Origin: Sphingomonas beigongshangi
GTDB lineage: Bacteria; Pseudomonadota; Alphaproteobacteria; Sphingomonadales; Sphingomonadaceae
Assembly: GCF_016820445.1 (NCBI RefSeq)
Contig: NZ_JADHDT010000001.1
Span: 310,001-374,000, forward strand
DNA length: 64,000 nt
Direction: 5' to 3'
The translations under genes and the position numbers were made by a program. Every line of letters begins with the position of its first letter. Position 1 is the first letter of the stretch. Shown here one piece after another: positions 1 to 8,410 of the stretch. Below the pieces are notes generated by a model. It saw only the letters and a list, made by a program, of their open reading frames with translations. It made no database searches and was not told the origin of the DNA.

Positions 1-2
1 CG

Positions 3-1046
3 AGCCTCGGCGCGCCGCTGCGGGTCGTCACGATCGCGCCCGAGGGGCGATGGTCGGCGCAGCTGACGATCGCCTATGAACGGGGCACGGCGACGATGCG
101 GCTGGCAATCGATCTCGCCGCGCCCCACGCGGTCACCGGCCTGCTCGTCACCGGGACGCAGGTCGCCGACGATTCCGCCGCGCATATCGCCGCGGACCTT
201 GCTGCCCTGCCCGGCCAGGCCGCGCTGGCGCTCTACCCGCTCGACGGCAAGCTGCCGCCATCCCTGGCCATCCAGGATGCACGGCCGATGCCGCTCGGCT
301 CCGCGTTCAAGCTGTGGGTGCTGGCCGAGCTGGCACGGCAGATCGCGGCGGGCACGCATCGCTGGGACGAGGTGGTGCCGACGGGCACGCCCTCTCTGCC
401 GACGGGTATCCTGCAATCCTGGCCGCGCGCGACACCGATGACGGTGCAGTCGCTCGCGACGCTGATGATCGCGGTGAGCGACAATACCGCGACCGATACG
501 CTGATCGCGCTGCTGGGGCGCGACGCGGTCGACGCCACCGCCGCGCGCTACGGCGGGTCGGGGCCGGTCCTGACGACGCGCGAGGCGTTCGCGATCAAGG
601 CCGATGGCACCTTGACCCGGCGCTGGTCCGCCGCGGATGCGCAGGCGCGGCACGCGATGTTGAGAGGGATCGGCCCGACGTTGGCCGCCGCGCCGCTCGA
701 CCCGATGATGTTTGCCGGCGCACCGCTCGCCACCGACAGCGTCGAATGGTTCGCCGCGCCCCGGGACGTGGTCCGCCTGCTCGCCGACCTGCGCGACGCA
801 GGTCCCGTGGTGCGCGCCATCCTCGCGATCAATGCGGGAACGGATCCGGGCACCGCGCGACGGCTCGACTATGTGGGTTTCAAGGGCGGGTCCGAACCCG
901 GCGTCATCGCCTTGTCCTATCTGGTCCGGACGAAGGACGGCCGCTGGTATGCGCTCGTCGGCGGTTGGCATCGCACCGATGCGGCGGTCGACGAGGGAAA
1001 GTTCGCCGCGCTGGCGATGCGCGCTTTGGGGCTGATCGGCCGCTGA
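3..1046 (+). CDS. Class A beta-lactamase-related serine hydrolase (5' end outside window)
   Basis: The reading frame is open to the left edge, so the N-terminus is missing; an ATG at 96 lies inside the frame and is probably not the start. The visible 347 residues carry the serine beta-lactamase/PBP-like signature: SAFK (SxxK, nucleophile Ser and general base Lys) near visible residue 100, SDN about 60 residues later, and KGGS near the C-terminus in the place of the KTG box. The sequence before the catalytic domain resembles the small N-terminal domain of exported serine hydrolases. Such proteins are periplasmic; whether this one hydrolyses beta-lactams, esters or peptides cannot be told. The family call is firm and the substrate unknown. 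Confidence 0.85.
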   Translation, partial: SLGAPLRVVTIAPEGRWSAQLTIAYERGTATMRLAIDLAAPHAVTGLLVTGTQVADDSAAHIAADLAALPGQAALALYPLDGKLPPSLAIQDARPMPLGSAFKLWVLAELARQIAAGTHRWDEVVPTGTPSLPTGILQSWPRATPMTVQSLATLMIAVSDNTATDTLIALLGRDAVDATAARYGGSGPVLTTREAFAIKADGTLTRRWSAADAQARHAMLRGIGPTLAAAPLDPMMFAGAPLATDSVEWFAAPRDVVRLLADLRDAGPVVRAILAINAGTDPGTARRLDYVGFKGGSEPGVIALSYLVRTKDGRWYALVGGWHRTDAAVDEGKFAALAMRALGLIGR

Positions 1047-1064
1047 GCCGGAGACGGCGTTCGA

Positions 1065-1508
1065 TCAGCGCTGCGCGGCGAGATACGCGATGATGTCGGC
1101 GCGATCGAGCGGGTCGGCGAGCCCCGGGAATCCCATCGACGTACCCGGCGCGAAGCGCTGGGGATTGGTGAGCCACGCATCCATTCGGTCGGGCGTCCAC
1201 CGCCCGCCGACCTGTTGCAACGCCGCGGTATAGCCGAAGCGGGCGCTGTTCTGCCCGACCGGCTTTCCCATGACGCCGAACAGGTTCGGACCGTTGCGGT
1301 CGGGTGCACCGCGGCGGATCGAATGACAGGCGGCGCATCGCCCGAACAGCGCCGCGCCGGCGGATGCGCTGGCGACCGACGCTAGCGCCGCCCGCGTGGG
1401 TGCCGGCCCGGCCGCGCGGCGCCGCGCCTCCTTGTCCTCGCCCGAGCAAGCACCGCAGCACAAAGATGTACCGACGACGAACCCGAGCAGCAGGACACGG
1501 CAGCGCAT
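1065..1508 (-). CDS. Class I cytochrome c
   Basis: This 147-residue exported c-type cytochrome has one haem-attachment motif, CAACH, at residues 58-62, and a likely axial methionine in GTSMGFPG near residue 125. The layout matches small periplasmic cytochromes c of the c2/c550 kind that shuttle electrons between respiratory complexes. The N-terminus is hydrophobic and Cys-rich (residues 1-21), so a signal peptide or a lipoprotein anchor is possible. The ATG at 1508 was chosen over upstream in-frame codons because GGAAGG lies 6 bases before it and the signal sequence begins there. It is last in a leftward run after the GNAT gene, separated by 61 bases that hold a perfect inverted repeat, so it may have its own promoter. 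Confidence 0.88.
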   Translation of the reverse strand: MRCRVLLLGFVVGTSLCCGACSGEDKEARRRAAGPAPTRAALASVASASAGAALFGRCAACHSIRRGAPDRNGPNLFGVMGKPVGQNSARFGYTAALQQVGGRWTPDRMDAWLTNPQRFAPGTSMGFPGLADPLDRADIIAYLAAQR

Positions 1509-1527
1509 GACGACCTTCCGCTGGGAT

Positions 1528-1552
1528 GAACCGCGTTTCTCCGGCGCGGTTC
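1528..1552 (-). terminator. 8-bp inverted repeat between GNAT and cytochrome c genes
   Basis: GAACCGCG and CGCGGTTC are perfectly complementary around a 9-base spacer. Read leftward this could end the metZ-apaG-lysR-GNAT transcript, but no T-run follows. The same bases also read GGAAC-N16-GGTT (1553 to 1529), close to the EcfG stress-sigma promoter pattern GGAAC-N16/17-CGTT, with the cytochrome c start 21 bases further on. Both readings are inference. Confidence 0.4.
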
Positions 1553-1569
1553 CGAAGGAGGCGCCGGGC

Positions 1570-2142
1570 CTATGCCCCGCCGTGCCGGCGGTGGCCCGAT
1601 GGCGCATATGACCACTCGTCCGCGAGCAACCCGTAGATCAGCGAATCGCGCACGCCGATATGCGTCTGCCACTCGCCGCGCAGCCGCCCTTCCAGGACGA
1701 AGCCGAGGCGCTCCAGAAGACGGATCGACGCCAGATTGTCGGGGTCGGTGTCGGCGAACACCCGACGATAGCCTTCCCCGAACAGCTGTTCGATCACCGC
1801 GGCCACGGCCTCGCGCGCGATCCCCCGGCCCGTCACCTGCGAGGCGAGCAGATAGCCGATCTCTGCGACCCCGCCCTGCCGCTTCGGCCCCGCCGCGACG
1901 AAGCCGACCGCATGGTCCTTCCCCGTCTCGGTGATCGCCCAGGCACGCCAGGGGCCTTCGCCGTCGGCAGCGAAATGCGCGCGCAGCGCGGCGACGCTGT
2001 CGAATGGCGGGTGCGACCACCAGCGCATCGCGGCGGGATCGGCCATGGTCACGAACAGCGCGTCGGCGTCCCGCGGGCCCCGCGGCCGCAGCGTCAGCCG
2101 CGTCGTCGTCAGCGTCGGGGTCGGCGCTGCGGTCGGCTTCAC
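1570..2142 (-). CDS. GNAT family N-acetyltransferase (RimJ/RimL-like)
   Basis: This 190-residue acetyltransferase shows the order typical of the RimJ/RimL branch: an LTTTRLTLRP strand at the N-terminus, the acetyl-CoA loop QVTGRGIA (Q/RxxGxG/A), and a C-terminal GFVLEGRLR strand typical of enzymes acetylating protein or amino-acid amines. The GTG at 2142 is preferred because it overlaps the stop of the LysR gene (GTGA), indicating translational coupling; longer in-frame extensions would run into lysR. It is fourth in the metZ-apaG-lysR-GNAT run. The substrate is unknown. Confidence 0.85.
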   Translation of the reverse strand: MKPTAAPTPTLTTTRLTLRPRGPRDADALFVTMADPAAMRWWSHPPFDSVAALRAHFAADGEGPWRAWAITETGKDHAVGFVAAGPKRQGGVAEIGYLLASQVTGRGIAREAVAAVIEQLFGEGYRRVFADTDPDNLASIRLLERLGFVLEGRLRGEWQTHIGVRDSLIYGLLADEWSYAPSGHRRHGGA

Positions 2143-2936
2143 GCGGTCAGCGCGTCGACCAGCGCCCGCACCTTCGCCTGGCGCCATTGCGGCAGCGGCG
2201 CGACCAGCCAATAGCCAAGGCGCGACGGTTGCGGCTCGCCCGTCACGACCAGCCGCCCGGCGGCTATGTCGCGCGCCGCCAGCATTTCCGGCACCACCGC
2301 CTGGCCGAGGCCCGAGGCCGCCGCGTCGATCGCGAGGCCGGCGTCGGCGACGCGGACCAGCGCCTGGCCGTCGCCGTCCCCCGGCCAGCCGATCCGCGCC
2401 GTGGCACCGCCCGGCGCGGTGACGGTGACCATGCCTTCCGACTCGAGCGCCTCGCCCTCGTGTTCACCCGGTCCCTCGCCCCAGCGGATGGCAAGGTCGA
2501 GGTTGGCCTCGGTGAAATCGAGCGCGGTGCCGCCGCCATGGCTGTCGGCCGGCAGCAGCACGAAGCGCAGGTCGGGATCGTGCGCCGCGATCGCCGCCAG
2601 ACGCGGCATCAGCCATTTCTCGGTCACGTCGCGCGGCGCGGCAATGGTCAGCGACTTGGACGACTGGCCCGCCTGCATGGCGCGCACCGCCTCCTCGAAC
2701 TGCAGGAAACCGTCGCGCAGCGGTGCCAGTCCCGCCTCCGCCTCCGGCGTCAGCTCCAGCCCGCGCGTCGTGCGGCGAAAGAGCACGACGCCCAGCGTGT
2801 CCTCCAGCGCGCGGATCTGCTGGCCGACCGCCGCCGGCGTCACCGCCAGTTCGTCCGCGGCGCGTGTGAACGACAGGTGCCGTGCCGCCGCGTCGAGCAC
2901 GCGCAGGCCGTTCAGCGGCAGGTGCGTACGCTTCAT
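2139..2936 (-). CDS. LysR-family transcriptional regulator (GcvA-like)
   Basis: This 265-residue protein has an N-terminal winged HTH (about residues 6-65, containing LSFTRAADELAVTPAAVGQQI) followed by a shortened LysR effector-binding domain. The opening LPLNGLRVLDAAARHLSFT is typical of the GcvA/AmpR branch. At 265 residues it is shorter than the usual 290-310. It overlaps apaG by ATGA upstream and the acetyltransferase by GTGA downstream, so it sits inside an operon rather than opposite a divergent target, which is unusual for LysR regulators. The regulated gene and the inducer cannot be deduced. Confidence 0.9.
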   Translation of the reverse strand: MKRTHLPLNGLRVLDAAARHLSFTRAADELAVTPAAVGQQIRALEDTLGVVLFRRTTRGLELTPEAEAGLAPLRDGFLQFEEAVRAMQAGQSSKSLTIAAPRDVTEKWLMPRLAAIAAHDPDLRFVLLPADSHGGGTALDFTEANLDLAIRWGEGPGEHEGEALESEGMVTVTAPGGATARIGWPGDGDGQALVRVADAGLAIDAAASGLGQAVVPEMLAARDIAAGRLVVTGEPQPSRLGYWLVAPLPQWRQAKVRALVDALTA

Positions 2937-3331
2937 GTCTCCACCGCCGGCGCGATCAGCGCAAAGCGCGGAATGGCGACGTCGAACGTCTCGCCGCCGG
3001 CGCCGATCATGCGGTAGCTGCCCTGCATCGCCCCTGACGGCGTCGCGAGCGGACAGCCCGACACGTAATCGTAGCTGCCGCCCGGCGCGATCACCGGTTG
3101 GTCGCCGACGACGCCCTCGCCCTCGACGCTATGCCGTGCGCCCCGACCGTCGGTGATGATCCAGTGACGCGTCAGCAGCTGCACCGGTGCCGCCGTCGCG
3201 TTCTCGATCCGGATATGATAGGCCCAGAACCAGCGGCCGCGCGCAGGTTCCGACTGGTCCGAAAGGTAGCTGACCGACACCCGCACGGTGACGCCGTCGG
3301 TCGTCGCGGCATGCGGGAAGAACTGCTTCAC
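2933..3331 (-). CDS. apaG: ApaG domain protein (Co2+/Mg2+ efflux-associated)
   Basis: This 132-residue protein matches ApaG along its length: a beta-sandwich (FN3-like) protein with the conserved blocks VSYLSDQSEP, WAYHIRIEN, LLTRHWIITDG, GVVGDQPVIAPG and GSYRM. ApaG proteins are implicated in divalent cation homeostasis and linked to Ap4A metabolism, but their biochemistry is poorly defined. I prefer the GTG at 3331 (start VKQFFPHA) because it aligns with family N-termini and leaves a 10-base gap after metZ; a TTG at 3355 would overlap metZ. The 3' end overlaps lysR by ATGA. Confidence 0.9.
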   Translation of the reverse strand: MKQFFPHAATTDGVTVRVSVSYLSDQSEPARGRWFWAYHIRIENATAAPVQLLTRHWIITDGRGARHSVEGEGVVGDQPVIAPGGSYDYVSGCPLATPSGAMQGSYRMIGAGGETFDVAIPRFALIAPAVET

Positions 3332-3341
3332 CGTCCCGTCC

Positions 3342-4547
3342 TCACAATCCGGCAATCTTCAGGGCCTGGTCGAGGTCGTCGATCAGGTCCTGCGGATCCT
3401 CGAGGCCCACGTTCAGCCGCAACATGCCCTCTGTGACGCCCATCTCCGCGCGCGTCTCCGCCGACACGCCGGCATGCGTGGTCGACGCGGGATGCGTCAT
3501 CAGCGAGCGCGAATCGCCGATGTTGTTGGAGATGTCGATCAGCAGGAGCGCGTCGAGCAGCGCATGCGCCTGCTCGCGCCCCTGGACTTCGAAGGCGAAG
3601 ATGGGTCCGGTCGCGCGCATCTGGCGCATCGCGAGATCGTGCTGCGGATGACTGGGCAGACCGGGGTGGAGGATGCGGGGTACGCGCGCCTCGAGGAATC
3701 GGCCGACCGCCAGCGCGTTTTCCGACTGGCGCATGATCCGGAGATCCAGCGTCTCCAGCCCCTTCAGCACCACCCAGGCATTAAACGGGGAGAGCGTCGG
3801 GCCCGTGTTCCGCGTGAACGGCAACAGCGTGTTGGTGATGAAATCCTCGGTGCCGCACACCGCCCCGGCGAGCACGCGCCCCTGCCCGTCCATCATCTTC
3901 GTCGCCGAATAGGCGGTCACGTCGGCGCCGAAATCCATCGGCCGCTGCAGCGCGGGCGTGGCGAAAGCGTTGTCGACGACGGTCGTGATGCCGCGCTCGC
4001 GCGCGATGGCGCAGATCGCCGCCAGGTCGGCGACGTCCATCGTCGGATTGGCGGGCGTCTCGAAGAAGAAGACCTTGGTCTCCGGCCGGACCGCGTCGAG
4101 GAATTGTTGCGGGTCGCGCGCATCGACGATCGACGTCGCAATGCCGAACTTTGGCAGCAACGTGTCGGTCAGCCATCGGCACGACCCGAACGCCGCCCGA
4201 CCACCGACCAGATGATCGCCCGCCTGGAGCTGGCAGAGGAGCACTGCGGTCATCGCGGCCATGCCGCTCGCCATCGTGCGGCACGCCTCCGCGCCTTCCA
4301 GCAGCGCGATCCGCTGCTCCAGCATTTCGACGGTCGGGTTCTGCAGGCGGGAATAGGTCATCCCCTGCTGCTCGCCGGCGAAGCGCGCCGCCGCGTCCGC
4401 CGCCCGGTCGTAGGTGTAGCCGGAGGTGAGGAACAGCGCCTCGCTCGTCTCGCCATATTCGCTGCGCGCGGTGCCGCCGCGCACCGCGAGCGTCGCGGGG
4501 CGCCACGACTGGGTGATCGAACGGTCCTGGCCTGCCTTGCGCTTCAT
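3342..4547 (-). CDS. metZ: O-succinylhomoserine sulfhydrylase
   Basis: This 401-residue enzyme belongs to the Cys/Met-metabolism PLP family. It should convert O-succinylhomoserine and sulfide to homocysteine in the direct-sulfhydrylation route to methionine. The PLP lysine is K217 in SATKMMDGQG; other family marks are TYSRLQNPT, ETPANPTMDV and NVGLEDPQDLIDDL. The start ATG at 4547 gives the usual length, and family members open in the same way (MKRK then a stretch ending RGGTARSEYGET). metZ-apaG adjacency is common in alphaproteobacteria. The gene is divergent from the GT39 glycosyltransferase, with a shared upstream region of about 97 bases. MetZ and the related gamma-lyases are hard to separate by sequence, but context and motif spacing favour MetZ. 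Confidence 0.92.
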   Translation of the reverse strand: MKRKAGQDRSITQSWRPATLAVRGGTARSEYGETSEALFLTSGYTYDRAADAAARFAGEQQGMTYSRLQNPTVEMLEQRIALLEGAEACRTMASGMAAMTAVLLCQLQAGDHLVGGRAAFGSCRWLTDTLLPKFGIATSIVDARDPQQFLDAVRPETKVFFFETPANPTMDVADLAAICAIARERGITTVVDNAFATPALQRPMDFGADVTAYSATKMMDGQGRVLAGAVCGTEDFITNTLLPFTRNTGPTLSPFNAWVVLKGLETLDLRIMRQSENALAVGRFLEARVPRILHPGLPSHPQHDLAMRQMRATGPIFAFEVQGREQAHALLDALLLIDISNNIGDSRSLMTHPASTTHAGVSAETRAEMGVTEGMLRLNVGLEDPQDLIDDLDQALKIAGL

Positions 4548-4644
4548 GGCGTCCGCTTTGCCGGGAAGACGCGCGGGGAGCAAGGGTCGCGGGAGGACGC
4601 GTGTCGCCTTGCCAAGCGCCGTGCCAACGGGAACAACGTGCCGC

Positions 4645-5877
4645 GTGCGTGTCCTCTCCCGTCCCCTTCCCGCTGCTGCCGCGATCGGGCTCCTCGCGCA
4701 GGGACTGTTCAGCTGGCGAATTGCCACGCCGCACAGCTATGTCTTCGACGAGATGCATTACGTCCCCGCGGCGCAGGTGCTCGGACGGCTGTGGGGGCCG
4801 ACCAACACCGAACATCCCCTGCTCGGCAAGACGCTGATCGCGCTCGGCATTCGCGTGTTCGGCGACGATCCGGTCGGCTGGCGTGCGCTGTCGACGCTGG
4901 CGGCGACGGGCGTGGTGCTCGGGGTGTTCGCGATCCTGTGGCTCGGGCTCGGCCGGCTGCGGCCGGCGGTGATCGGGTCGCTGCTGACGCTGCTCGACTT
5001 CACCGTCTTCGTGCAGGCCCGGATCGCGATGCTCGACGGGTTCATGGCTGCCTTCGTCGTGCTCGGACTCGCCGCGCTGCTCTGGGCGATGCGTGGCGCG
5101 GGAGCGGCGGCGTGGTGGCGCTGGCTACTCGGTGCCGTGTTGCTGGGGCTTGCGGTCGGGTGCAAGTGGACCGCCCTGACCTATATCCCGCTCGCCGGAG
5201 CCGGTTTCCTGGTGTTGCGGCGCGGCCGGACGGATCGTTGGGGAGGCATGCCGTGGTGGGCGGGCCTCGCCATCCTCGGCGTGGCGAGCGCGCTCGTCTA
5301 TTTCGCCACGTTCTGGCCCGCCTTCCTCTACGCCAGTGCGCCGCTGACGCTGGATCGGCTCCTGCCCTTCCAGCTCGATATGTATCGGCAGCAGACGGAG
5401 GTGCTGCCACCGCACAGCTATCAGTCAGCCTGGTACAGCTGGCCGTTCGACTATCGCCCGATCTGGTATCTCTACGAACGGGCGGATGGCGCGCAGCGCG
5501 GCATCCTGATGCTCGGCAACCCGGCGGTGATGTGGGGCGGCCTGGTCGCGGTGGCTGCCTGCCTCTGGGCAGGAATGCGCGCGCGAGCGGCGGCGCCGAC
5601 ACTCGCGGGACTGTTATGGGCCGCCAGCATCGCGATGTGGGCGATCATCCCCAAGTCGCTCGGCTTCTTCTATTATTACTATCTGTCGAGCATCTGGCTC
5701 GGCATCGCGATCGCGGTCGCCCTCGATCACTGGCGCACGAAGCTGGCCTATTGGGACGAAGGCTTTCTACTGCTGTCGGCGGTGCTGTTCGTCCATTTCT
5801 ACCCGATCCTCGCCGCCACTGCGCTCGACGGGCCGGGCGCCTTCCATCGCTGGATGTGGCTGCAGAGCTGGATCTGA
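4645..5877 (+). CDS. GT39-family (Pmt-like) membrane glycosyltransferase
   Basis: This is a polytopic membrane protein of about 410 residues from the dolichyl-phosphate-mannose protein mannosyltransferase family. The diagnostic acidic/His motif DEMHYVPAA lies in the first extracytoplasmic loop, followed by HPLLGKTLIALG, and GCKWTALTYIPLA and IPKSLGFFYYYYLSSIW come later. Bacterial relatives transfer a sugar from a polyprenyl-phosphate donor onto protein or lipid at the periplasmic face. The start is uncertain: GTG 4645 was chosen because the hydrophobic N-terminus begins a few codons later; GTG 4621 is possible. A GT2-GtrA gene that could make such a lipid-linked donor lies at 16857, which is only suggestive. 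Confidence 0.85.
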   Translation: MRVLSRPLPAAAAIGLLAQGLFSWRIATPHSYVFDEMHYVPAAQVLGRLWGPTNTEHPLLGKTLIALGIRVFGDDPVGWRALSTLAATGVVLGVFAILWLGLGRLRPAVIGSLLTLLDFTVFVQARIAMLDGFMAAFVVLGLAALLWAMRGAGAAAWWRWLLGAVLLGLAVGCKWTALTYIPLAGAGFLVLRRGRTDRWGGMPWWAGLAILGVASALVYFATFWPAFLYASAPLTLDRLLPFQLDMYRQQTEVLPPHSYQSAWYSWPFDYRPIWYLYERADGAQRGILMLGNPAVMWGGLVAVAACLWAGMRARAAAPTLAGLLWAASIAMWAIIPKSLGFFYYYYLSSIWLGIAIAVALDHWRTKLAYWDEGFLLLSAVLFVHFYPILAATALDGPGAFHRWMWLQSWI

Positions 5878-5947
5878 CGGTCGACCGGCGCCTGATCCAC
5901 CTGCATGGCAGCGCCGCCGCGCCGATCCCGCGCGGCTGGACCGCACA

Positions 5948-6793
5948 TCAGGGCGTCGTCGCGGCGGGCATCGGAGCCTGCGCCTCGGGCGGAGATGCGG
6001 GCGTCGTGGCCTGCGTCGCGGGCGCCGGCGTTTCGGCGGCCGCCGTCGGTGCCTGCGCCTGCGCCCCCGCGTCCGCGGTCATCGCCGCGCCTTCGCCCGG
6101 CACCGGCACCTGCGCGATGGCAGCCGCAGGCGCGGGCTGCGGTGGCAGCGTCGGGACCACCGGCGGCGGCGTCACCCGTGGCTCGTAATAGTCGCGCCAT
6201 TTCTCGAACGCGCCGAAGAAGGCGATGAACGGATGGTCGAGCCGGCCGAGCGAGCCGCGCGCAAAGGCGGGAAGATCGGCATCGGAAACGTTGAGCACCG
6301 CGGCGATCTCCTGTCGCGCGACGGCGCAGAACGCGACGCGCAGCGCCGGCGCGCCGTAGAAATTGTACAGCCGCGTCTGGTTGGCGTCGAAAGCCGCTTC
6401 CCAGTCGCTCCAGCCCGTGTCCGCCCATTCGTCGCGATATTTCTTGACGTAGCGGTCGAGACCGGCGGCATGGCCGACGAGCCAAGCGTTATACGGCCCG
6501 ACCACCCCGCCGCCCGCGCCGTCGCACGCCAGCGCGGCGACATTGAGCGCGCCGCGCAGGTGCCAGACCGCCGCCGCGTCGGTCATCCGGAAATTGGGCG
6601 TGACGAAGGTGCCGTCCTCGCGCTTGTCCGGTATCTCCATTCCGGCATAGCCGCCCGCGGGCATCGTCGGCGGTGGGGGTGGCGGCGGCGGCAGCGTGGC
6701 GACGACCGGCGGCGGCGCGACCGGCGTCGCGCAGCCGGCGAGCGCCAGCACGGGCGCAACGATCAAGAGCCAGCGCACGCGGATCGTCGTCAT
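5948..6793 (-). CDS. Proline-rich putative lipoprotein of unknown function
   Basis: This 281-residue protein opens with a lipoprotein signal (hydrophobic stretch ending LALAGC), then a proline-only tract of about 8 residues, a compact middle domain of about 150 residues with many aromatic residues (AWLVGHAAGLDRYVKKY, TRLYNFYGAP, FFGAFEKWRDYY), and an Ala/Pro-rich low-complexity tail of about 80 residues. The middle domain contains paired cysteines (LACDG and AFCAV). I do not recognise a named family. The ATG at 6793 is preferred because the signal peptide begins there; AGGAGG lies a little far upstream. It is convergent with the GT39 gene. It probably sits on the inner face of the outer membrane, with the tail reaching into the periplasm or peptidoglycan. 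Confidence 0.75.
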   Translation of the reverse strand: MTTIRVRWLLIVAPVLALAGCATPVAPPPVVATLPPPPPPPPTMPAGGYAGMEIPDKREDGTFVTPNFRMTDAAAVWHLRGALNVAALACDGAGGGVVGPYNAWLVGHAAGLDRYVKKYRDEWADTGWSDWEAAFDANQTRLYNFYGAPALRVAFCAVARQEIAAVLNVSDADLPAFARGSLGRLDHPFIAFFGAFEKWRDYYEPRVTPPPVVPTLPPQPAPAAAIAQVPVPGEGAAMTADAGAQAQAPTAAAETPAPATQATTPASPPEAQAPMPAATTP

Positions 6794-6949
6794 CGTAACG
6801 TTCAAACCTCCTGCCACCGCGGCCAGGCCGCGACGGAGCCCGCCCGTCGAAGGCAGGCACGATCGTCGATGCGTCGCTAGACGCCGACGTCCGAACGCCG
6901 CAAGCGCCGCCGCGATCCCCCGCCCCGGGCGCGCGGCGACCCGCGCCGA

Positions 6950-8410
6950 TCAGCGCGGCGGCGGAGCCTGCGTCGCCGGTGTCGCGATCGGACCACCCGC
7001 CGCCTGGAAGATCGCCACCGTGTCGGTCAGCCGCGCGGCGCGCGCCTGGATCAGCTGCGCGCGCGCCTGCGCGTCCGCACCGGTCGCGTTCAGCAACTGG
7101 AGCGATCCGACGCTGCCCAGCGCGAGCTGCCGCCGCGCGAAGGTCAGCGCCTGCGTCGCCGCGTCGCTCGCGCGGGTCGCGGCCGTCAGCGCGTCCGCAT
7201 CGGTCTGCAGGCCCGTCAGCGCATTGGCGACGTCGCCGAACGCCTGGAGCACCGCCGCGCGATATTGCGCCTTGGCCCCTTCCAGCGCCGCCTCGGCGGC
7301 CTTCTGCTGATGGCGCAGCGCACCACCGTGGAAGATCGGCTGGGTGATGCCGCCGATCAGGCTCCAGAACGGATTGCCGGTCGCGAACAGGTCGCCGAAC
7401 CGCTGCGCCGCGCCGCCGGCGCTGGCGCTGAGCTGGATGCTCGGCAGCCGCGCGGCGATGGCGGTCCCGACATCGGCGCCCGCGCCGACGAGCTGGGCCT
7501 CGGCCGCCTGCACGTCGGGACGGCGCGCGACGATGTCGGACGGCACCACCGCGGGCAAGGTCTCGGGCAGCGTCAGCGAGGCCATGTCGGGCAGCGCCGG
7601 CAGCGGCGACCCCGCCGCCCGACCGATCAGCGTGCCGATCAGCACGCGCTGCTGCGCCTCCGCGCGGATCAGCGGCGGCAGGACGCCCTCTGCGGTCGCG
7701 AGCGCCGTCTGCTGCGTCGCCACGTCGGCGAGGCCCACGTCGCCAAGTCGCTGGCGCTGCTGGATCTTGCCCAATATGTCGCGATTCACGCGGATGCTCG
7801 TCTGCGCCGCCGCGATCTGCTCCGCGAGGCTCGCCCGCGTGATCACGGCGGTGACGAGGTTGGCGACCACCGTCATCCGCGCCGCGTCCAGGCGATGCGC
7901 CTGCACCGCCGCCGCCGCGCGCGCCGACCGCAGGCGATTGCGGTTCAGGCCGAACAGGTCGACGTCATAGGTCACCGTCGCCTGCGCGGTGTGGAGCGTA
8001 TAGAGCTGCTGGTTCTGGTCGGCCACCGCCGGCGACAGCGCGTTCGATACGCGCGTCCGCTGCGCCTGGTAACTGGCATCGGCCTGCGGCAGCAGCGCGG
8101 CGCCGGCGACACGCGCCTGCTCCCGCGCCTGACGCAGCGTCGCCTCCGCCACCGCCACGTCGGTGCTGTGCGCCAGCGCCTCCGCGACGAGGCCGTCGAG
8201 CGACGGGTTGCGGAAGGCGGTCCACCAGTCGGCGGCAACCGCCGTCTCCCCCGTCGCTTGTGCCGGGCCACCGATCGGCGCGATGCGCACGGCCGCCGGC
8301 GCGGGCGGCAGCGCCGCATGCGGATCGAGATCGCGCGGCCCGATGCTGCACCCGGCGAGCAGGCCGGCCAAGCCGAGCTGGGCCAGCGCGCGCGTCTTCC
8401 CATGCGTCAT
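6950..8410 (-). CDS. RND efflux outer-membrane factor (NodT/OprM family lipoprotein)
   Basis: This 486-residue outer-membrane channel subunit has a lipoprotein signal ending LLAGCSIGP and two tandem OEP domains (about residues 60-250 and 270-465) typical of the TolC/OprM fold. Recognisable stretches include WWTAFRNPSLDGLVAEAL, the repeat-domain start PSDIVARRPDVQAAEAQLVGA, and the Gly-rich SASAGG/GGITQPIF region. It forms the exit duct for the adjacent RND pump. The start codon overlaps the stop of the pump gene (ATGA), making it third in the adaptor-pump-channel operon. The C-terminal Pro-rich end is short and unremarkable. Confidence 0.93.
   Translation of the reverse strand: MTHGKTRALAQLGLAGLLAGCSIGPRDLDPHAALPPAPAAVRIAPIGGPAQATGETAVAADWWTAFRNPSLDGLVAEALAHSTDVAVAEATLRQAREQARVAGAALLPQADASYQAQRTRVSNALSPAVADQNQQLYTLHTAQATVTYDVDLFGLNRNRLRSARAAAAVQAHRLDAARMTVVANLVTAVITRASLAEQIAAAQTSIRVNRDILGKIQQRQRLGDVGLADVATQQTALATAEGVLPPLIRAEAQQRVLIGTLIGRAAGSPLPALPDMASLTLPETLPAVVPSDIVARRPDVQAAEAQLVGAGADVGTAIAARLPSIQLSASAGGAAQRFGDLFATGNPFWSLIGGITQPIFHGGALRHQQKAAEAALEGAKAQYRAAVLQAFGDVANALTGLQTDADALTAATRASDAATQALTFARRQLALGSVGSLQLLNATGADAQARAQLIQARAARLTDTVAIFQAAGGPIATPATQAPPPR

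Noticed and set aside
3288-6188. Long plus-strand frame spanning metZ and the GT39 gene
   Set aside because: It crosses two well-supported genes in the wrong frames and shows no domain or signal sequence.
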